Translations under genes and position numbers: made by a program
NCBI RefSeq assembly: GCF_029813775.1
Contig: NZ_JARVKW010000029.1
Location: forward strand, 1-64,000
Length of the DNA: 64,000 nucleotides
Direction: 5' to 3'
DNA from: Streptomyces sp. DH24
Lineage (GTDB): Bacteria > Actinomycetota > Actinomycetes > Streptomycetales > Streptomycetaceae
Notes under the pieces: model-generated
Told to the model about the DNA's origin: nothing
Database searches by the model: none
What the model saw: the letters and a program-made list of their open reading frames with translations, nothing else
Part shown: positions 59,840 to 64,000 of the stretch, piece after piece
Numbering within the stretch: the first letter of the stretch is position 1
How the letters are laid out: every line of letters begins with the position of its first letter

Positions 59840-61711
59840 ATGGACTCCCAGATCTCACAGTCACCCCAGACACCTCAGCAGCCTCAGCGTTCCCCGGCGC
59901 CACAAGGGGACCGGACGCCGCACACCTTCCAGGTCGACCTGCGCGGCCTGGTGGACCTGCTGTCCCATCACCTCTACTCCAGCCCCAAGGTGTATCTGCG
60001 CGAGCTGCTGCAGAACGCCGTGGACGCCATCACCGCCCGCCGCGCGGAACAGCCCGACGCCCCGGCCCGCGTACGGCTGTACGCCGGCGACGGCGCCGAC
60101 GGCACGCTGCGCGTCGAGGACACCGGCGTCGGGCTCACCGAGGCGGACGTGCACAACCTGCTGGCGACGATCGGACGCAGCTCCAAGCGCGCCGACGCCC
60201 TGCGGGAGGCCCGCTCGGACTTCCTCGGGCAGTTCGGCATAGGCCTGCTGGCCTGCTTCGTGGTCGCCGACCGGATACGCGTGGTCAGCCGCAGCGCCCG
60301 GACGCCCGACGCGCCGCCCGTGGAGTGGACGGCGAGCGACGACGGGTCGTACACCGTGCGGACGCTCCCCGACGACGCCCGGCCCGAACCGGGCACCACC
60401 GTGCACCTGAGCGCGCGGGCCGGGGCCGCCGAGTGGCTGGCCGGGAAGCGGGTGCTGGAGCTTGCGCGGGACTTCGGTGCGCTGCTGCCGTACGACGTGC
60501 GGGTGGGCGAGGAGGAGGTCACCGACCTGCCGGCGCCGTGGGACCGGGCGTACCCGAGCCCGGCGGCCCGGCGGGTGGCCCTCGCCCGGCACTGCCACGA
60601 GCTGTTCGGGTTCACGCCGCTGGACTCCATTGACCTGGACGTGCCGCTGGCCGGCGTCCGGGGTGTGGCGCACGTCCTGCCGTCGGCGGTCAGCCCGGCG
60701 CAGCGCGCGGGTCACCGGGTGCATCTGAAGGGCATGCTGCTGACCGAGCGGGCCGAACAGCTGCTGCCGGACTGGGCGTTCTTCGTGCGCTGTGTCCTGG
60801 ACACGGACAGCCTGCGGCCCACGGCCTCGCGCGAGTCGCTGTACGAGGACGAGACGCTGGCCGCGGTGCGGGACGCGCTGGGCGAGCGGATCCGGTCCTG
60901 GCTGACGCAGCTCGCCACCGGCGATCCGGAGCGGCTGTCGGCCTTCCTGGCGGTGCACCACCTGGGCGTGAAGTCCCTCGCGCGGCACGACCACGAGATG
61001 CTGCGCACGATGCTGCCGTGGCTGCCGTTCGAGACGACCGACGGGCGGCTGTCCCTTGAGGAGTTCGCGCAGCGGCACCCGGTGGTGCACTTCACGCGGA
61101 CGGTCGAGGAGTTCCGGCAGGTCGCGCCGATCGCGGCGGCGCAGGGCATCGGCGTCGTCAACGGCGGCTACACGTACGACAGCGAGCTGGTCGAGGCGCT
61201 GCCGTCGGTGCGGCCCGGCACGGTGGTCGCCGAGCTGGACGCCGACACGGTGACCGCGCACCTGGACTCCGTGGACCCGGCGGAGGAGCTGGCCCTGTCC
61301 GGCTTCCTGGCGGCGGCGCGGGCGAAGCTCGACCCGCTGGGCTGCGACGTGGTGCTGCGCGCCTTCCACCCGCTGTCGGTGCCCGCGCTGCACCTGGACG
61401 ACCGGGAGGCGCGGCACGAGCAGGCCCGCGCGGAGGCCGAGGAGCAGGCGGACGAGCTGTGGGCGGGCATCCTCGGCTCGCTGCGCGGCGGCGCGCCCCG
61501 CGCGCGTCTGGTGCTCAACCACCTCAATCCCCTGGTCCGCAGGATCAGCTCACTGCGCGATCCGGAACTGATCGGCACCGCGACCGAGTCCCTGTACGGG
61601 CAGGCGCTGCTGATGGCGCAGCGTCCGCTGCGGCCGGCGGACTCGGCGCTGCTGAACCGGGCGTTCATCGGCCTGCTGGAGTGGGCCACCCACGGGGAGG
61701 ACGGTCACTGA
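59840..61711 (+). CDS. Divergent HSP90-family chaperone
   Basis: A 623-residue protein of HtpG type. The GHKL ATPase is clear: VYLRELLQNAVDAITAR, EDTGVGLTEADVHNLLATIG, SDFLGQFGIGLLACFVVADR. Middle domain follows (LFGFTPLDSIDLDVPL; RASRESLYEDE-type catalytic loop as TASRESLYEDETL). The C-terminal dimerisation part is short and divergent. Known: bacterial HtpG folds or stabilises clients and works with DnaK. ATG at 59840; GTG at 59834 is an alternative. It overlaps the TPR gene by one base. Confidence 0.88.
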   Translation: MDSQISQSPQTPQQPQRSPAPQGDRTPHTFQVDLRGLVDLLSHHLYSSPKVYLRELLQNAVDAITARRAEQPDAPARVRLYAGDGADGTLRVEDTGVGLTEADVHNLLATIGRSSKRADALREARSDFLGQFGIGLLACFVVADRIRVVSRSARTPDAPPVEWTASDDGSYTVRTLPDDARPEPGTTVHLSARAGAAEWLAGKRVLELARDFGALLPYDVRVGEEEVTDLPAPWDRAYPSPAARRVALARHCHELFGFTPLDSIDLDVPLAGVRGVAHVLPSAVSPAQRAGHRVHLKGMLLTERAEQLLPDWAFFVRCVLDTDSLRPTASRESLYEDETLAAVRDALGERIRSWLTQLATGDPERLSAFLAVHHLGVKSLARHDHEMLRTMLPWLPFETTDGRLSLEEFAQRHPVVHFTRTVEEFRQVAPIAAAQGIGVVNGGYTYDSELVEALPSVRPGTVVAELDADTVTAHLDSVDPAEELALSGFLAAARAKLDPLGCDVVLRAFHPLSVPALHLDDREARHEQARAEAEEQADELWAGILGSLRGGAPRARLVLNHLNPLVRRISSLRDPELIGTATESLYGQALLMAQRPLRPADSALLNRAFIGLLEWATHGEDGH

Positions 61712-64000
61712 TGACGGGGATCACGGACTTCGACGCGCTGCGCCGGGCCATGGCGGAGAACTCCGAGCAGCCCGAGGGCCCGGCCCGCAACGCGCGCGCG
61801 GAGCAGTTGCTCGCCGAGGCGGAGAAGCTGAACATCCCGCTCGCGGTGATCGAGGCGCTCGGACACCAGCTGAAGGTCTACAACTACAGCTCCGAGAAGG
61901 ACAAGATGTTCGTCCCGTTCTCGCGGCTGCTGCGCATGTGGGACGAGCGGCCGGAGGACTTCGACGAGTACGAGACCCATCAGCTGCACTGGGTCTTCAA
62001 GTGGGTGTCGTCGGGGATGCTCGACCAGCCGCACATTCCGCTGGCCTCCATCGAGAAGTGGCTCGGCGAGATGGAGCACCGCTACCGGCTCGCCGGGCAC
62101 ACCGAACGGGCCGTGCGGAGCGTGGAGTTCAGTGTCGCCGCGCACATCGGCGACGTGGCGCGCGCGGAGCGGGCGTACGAGGCGTGGCTGGCCGCCGACC
62201 GGGACCGCATGGCCGACTGCCACGCGTGCGAGCTGCACGACCAGGGCTGGTGGCAGGCGGAGCGCGGCCGGGACGAGGAGGCGCTGCGGCTGTGGCGTCC
62301 GGTGCTGGAGGGCGAGTTCAGCTGCGCCCACGAGCCGCACACCGCGCTCGCGTCGTCCCTGGCTCCGCTGCTGCGGCTGGGGCGCGTGGAGGAGGCGCGC
62401 GCCAACCATCTGCGGGGTTTCCGGCTGGTGCGCGCCATGGAGAGCATGCGCGGCGCGTACGCGGACCACGTGGAGTTCTGCGCGCTGTCCGGCAACGAGG
62501 CGCGCGGCCTGGAGCTTCTCGCCCAGCGGCCGGCGTACTTCACGGACGACGGGCATCCGCGCAGCAAGCTGGACTTCATGGCCGTGGTGGCGCTGCTCAT
62601 GGACCGGCTGACGGAGCTGGGGCTCGGCGATCAGCGGGTACCGGGCCCGGCGGGCCGGTCGTGGACCGCGCGTGAACTGGCCGCACACGCGCGTGCGGAG
62701 GCACTGGAGCTGGCGGCGCGGTTCGACCGGCGCAACGGCACGGGCCATGTCAGTGAGCAGGCACACGCGCGTATGGGCCGGCGGCCGCTGGTGGAGCGGC
62801 TGCCGCTGGGGGTGCGGGCGACGCCCCGGCCCGCGCCGGCGGCCCCGGTGCCCGAGCAGGTGGCTCCGGGCGGTGCCGGGCAGCCCGGTCTGCCCGCGCT
62901 GCTCGCCGAGGCGCGCCGTCTGTCCGACGCGCTGGTGCCGAACGCCATCGAGGCGTGGGCCGCGGTGGAGCGCGCCGCGGAGGGTGCCGAGCTGGACGTC
63001 CGCGACCGCGCGGAGATCGCCGACCACCGGGCGATGGGCCTCGGCCCGGACGGCGCCGAGCTGTTCGAGCGGGCCGCCGTCCTGTACGCGGAGGCGGGCG
63101 ACCCGGGCGAGTCCCTGGCGGCACGCGCGCGTGCGGCGTTCGTACGCGCGCTGGCGGGCGACGTGGACGGGGCGCTGACGGCGGTGGCCGAGCCGTACGA
63201 GAAGGGGCGCGCCCTGTACGCCGAGGGCGGTACCGGTGTGCCGCAGGCGGCGTCCGTGGTGATGGCGCGTACGCGGATCCTGATGCGGCGCGCGCAGGAG
63301 GCGGACGGTCCGGCGGAGGCCCTGCTGGCGGACGCCGAGGAGGCCGTGCGGGAGGTGCTGGCGCTCGTCGGGGAACACGCCGACGGGGATGTGCGGCTCG
63401 CGTCGCGGGCCGCCGAGTCCCGGGCGATGCTCGGGGAGCTGGCGGGGCTGCGCGGCGACACGGAGCGGGCGACGGAGCTGTTCGAGCGGGCAGCGGCCGA
63501 GTACGTGGCCGCCGGGCTGCCGTGGTTCGCGGTGGAGTACGAGGCACGGCTGGCGCAGCTCGCGCACCACCGCGGTGACCTTCCGGCGGCGGAGGGGGCG
63601 CTGCGTGCCGCCCTGGAGCACGGCGGCCCTCATCTGGAGCCGGTCGGCCGTGCCCAGCTGCACCTTCAGCTCACCGAGGTGCTGGGCGGCACGGGCCGGT
63701 TCGGGGAGGCCGCGGACCAGGCGCTGGAGGCGGCGCACTGGGCCGACGAGGCGGGCGAGGGGCCAACGCTGGGCGCCTGGGCCCGGCACCAGCTCGGCGG
63801 GCTGCTGCTGCGGCAGGGCCGCTGCGCCGAGGCCGCCGAGGTGCTGGAGTCGGCGCTGCCCGACCTGACCGCCGAGACGCACGGCGAGGGCACGGTCGTG
63901 CAGACCCTGTGGTGGCTCGGCGACTGCCTGGGGGAGCTCGGGGAGCACCGTACGGCCGCCGAACGGCGCCTGCAGGCCGCCGAGATCGCCCGGCACTGGC
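61711..64000 (+). CDS. TPR-like repeat protein coupled to the HSP90 gene (partial at window end)
   Basis: The visible ~763 residues are a helical, Ala/Glu/Arg-rich array resembling degenerate tetratricopeptide repeats with helix pairs such as RADHVEFCALSG and ELFERAAVLYAEAGDPGESL. Residues ~1-110 form a distinct N-terminal region (FDEYETHQLHWVFKWVSSGM). A CHACELHD pair occurs near residue 170. No catalytic motif is visible. The ATG overlaps the stop of the Hsp90 gene, so both are translated together; eukaryotic Hsp90 works with TPR co-chaperones, which makes a functional pair plausible. The gene continues past the edge. Confidence 0.8.
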   Translation, partial: MTGITDFDALRRAMAENSEQPEGPARNARAEQLLAEAEKLNIPLAVIEALGHQLKVYNYSSEKDKMFVPFSRLLRMWDERPEDFDEYETHQLHWVFKWVSSGMLDQPHIPLASIEKWLGEMEHRYRLAGHTERAVRSVEFSVAAHIGDVARAERAYEAWLAADRDRMADCHACELHDQGWWQAERGRDEEALRLWRPVLEGEFSCAHEPHTALASSLAPLLRLGRVEEARANHLRGFRLVRAMESMRGAYADHVEFCALSGNEARGLELLAQRPAYFTDDGHPRSKLDFMAVVALLMDRLTELGLGDQRVPGPAGRSWTARELAAHARAEALELAARFDRRNGTGHVSEQAHARMGRRPLVERLPLGVRATPRPAPAAPVPEQVAPGGAGQPGLPALLAEARRLSDALVPNAIEAWAAVERAAEGAELDVRDRAEIADHRAMGLGPDGAELFERAAVLYAEAGDPGESLAARARAAFVRALAGDVDGALTAVAEPYEKGRALYAEGGTGVPQAASVVMARTRILMRRAQEADGPAEALLADAEEAVREVLALVGEHADGDVRLASRAAESRAMLGELAGLRGDTERATELFERAAAEYVAAGLPWFAVEYEARLAQLAHHRGDLPAAEGALRAALEHGGPHLEPVGRAQLHLQLTEVLGGTGRFGEAADQALEAAHWADEAGEGPTLGAWARHQLGGLLLRQGRCAEAAEVLESALPDLTAETHGEGTVVQTLWWLGDCLGELGEHRTAAERRLQAAEIARHW

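Noticed and set aside
61705..63996. Minus-strand 763-residue open frame opposite the TPR gene
   Set aside because: Arg/Pro/Leu-rich antisense translation of the TPR gene; the plus strand gives coherent helices and is coupled to the Hsp90 gene.

Overview
This window is a stretch of chromosome from a high-GC actinomycete, almost certainly a Streptomyces. Evidence: GC-rich codons with strong third-position GC, many GTG starts, the sporulation sigma factor gene whiG, the differentiation regulator nsdA, four tandem type I signal peptidases, and a core gene order (rpsB-tsf-pyrH-frr-cdsA; rpsP-KH-rimM-trmD-rplS; ffh-glnD-glnK-amtB-nsdA; ftsY-glcP-smc) that I know from Streptomyces coelicolor. Names come from sequence reading and family knowledge; no database search was run.

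Positions 1-12,740 are accessory DNA. A large gene (153-4610), visibly more AT-rich than everything else and carrying rare TTA codons, encodes a STAND-type P-loop ATPase with a possible N-terminal nuclease domain and a long repeat-rich C-terminus; it looks like an anti-phage defence protein. Next is a compact actinomycete integrative and conjugative element of the pSAM2 type (about 4740-12740): a Nudix protein resembling the pSAM2 immunity factor Pif, a divergent GntR repressor, a small SCO3933-family regulator, an FtsK-like DNA translocase for double-stranded DNA transfer, several small spread/transfer proteins, a RepSA-type replication initiator, an excisionase and a tyrosine integrase. Three copies of a palindrome related to ACTCATGTACATGAGT flank the repressor gene and very probably form its operators. 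No tRNA gene or direct repeat marking the attachment sites is visible, so the left end may lie outside the window.

Positions 12,838-31,464 are core genome, mostly minus strand: a 47-residue zinc-ribbon-like protein, cdsA-frr-pyrH-tsf-rpsB (lipid, ribosome recycling, UMP kinase, translation), an M23 peptidase, a TetR regulator, whiG, the dprA-comM-yraN DNA-uptake/processing cluster, DUF2469, a Nudix hydrolase, four signal peptidases, and rplS-trmD-rimM-khpA-rpsP. A degenerate ~14-bp tandem repeat fills the space between the convergent M23 and TetR genes.

Positions 31,737-49,308 hold a SprT-like protein, a methyltransferase, the signal recognition particle protein ffh, the nitrogen-control set glnD-glnK-amtB with a GlnR-like box upstream, nsdA, a stand-alone primase-polymerase domain protein, ftsY, the glucose permease glcP and smc.

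Positions 49,550-64,000 hold a small coiled-coil protein, acylphosphatase, a secreted CAP-domain protein, an HxlR regulator, mutM-rnc-rpmF-yceD, a DivIVA-like protein, coaD, rsmD, recG, and a two-gene operon pairing a divergent Hsp90 with a large TPR-like protein that runs off the right edge.
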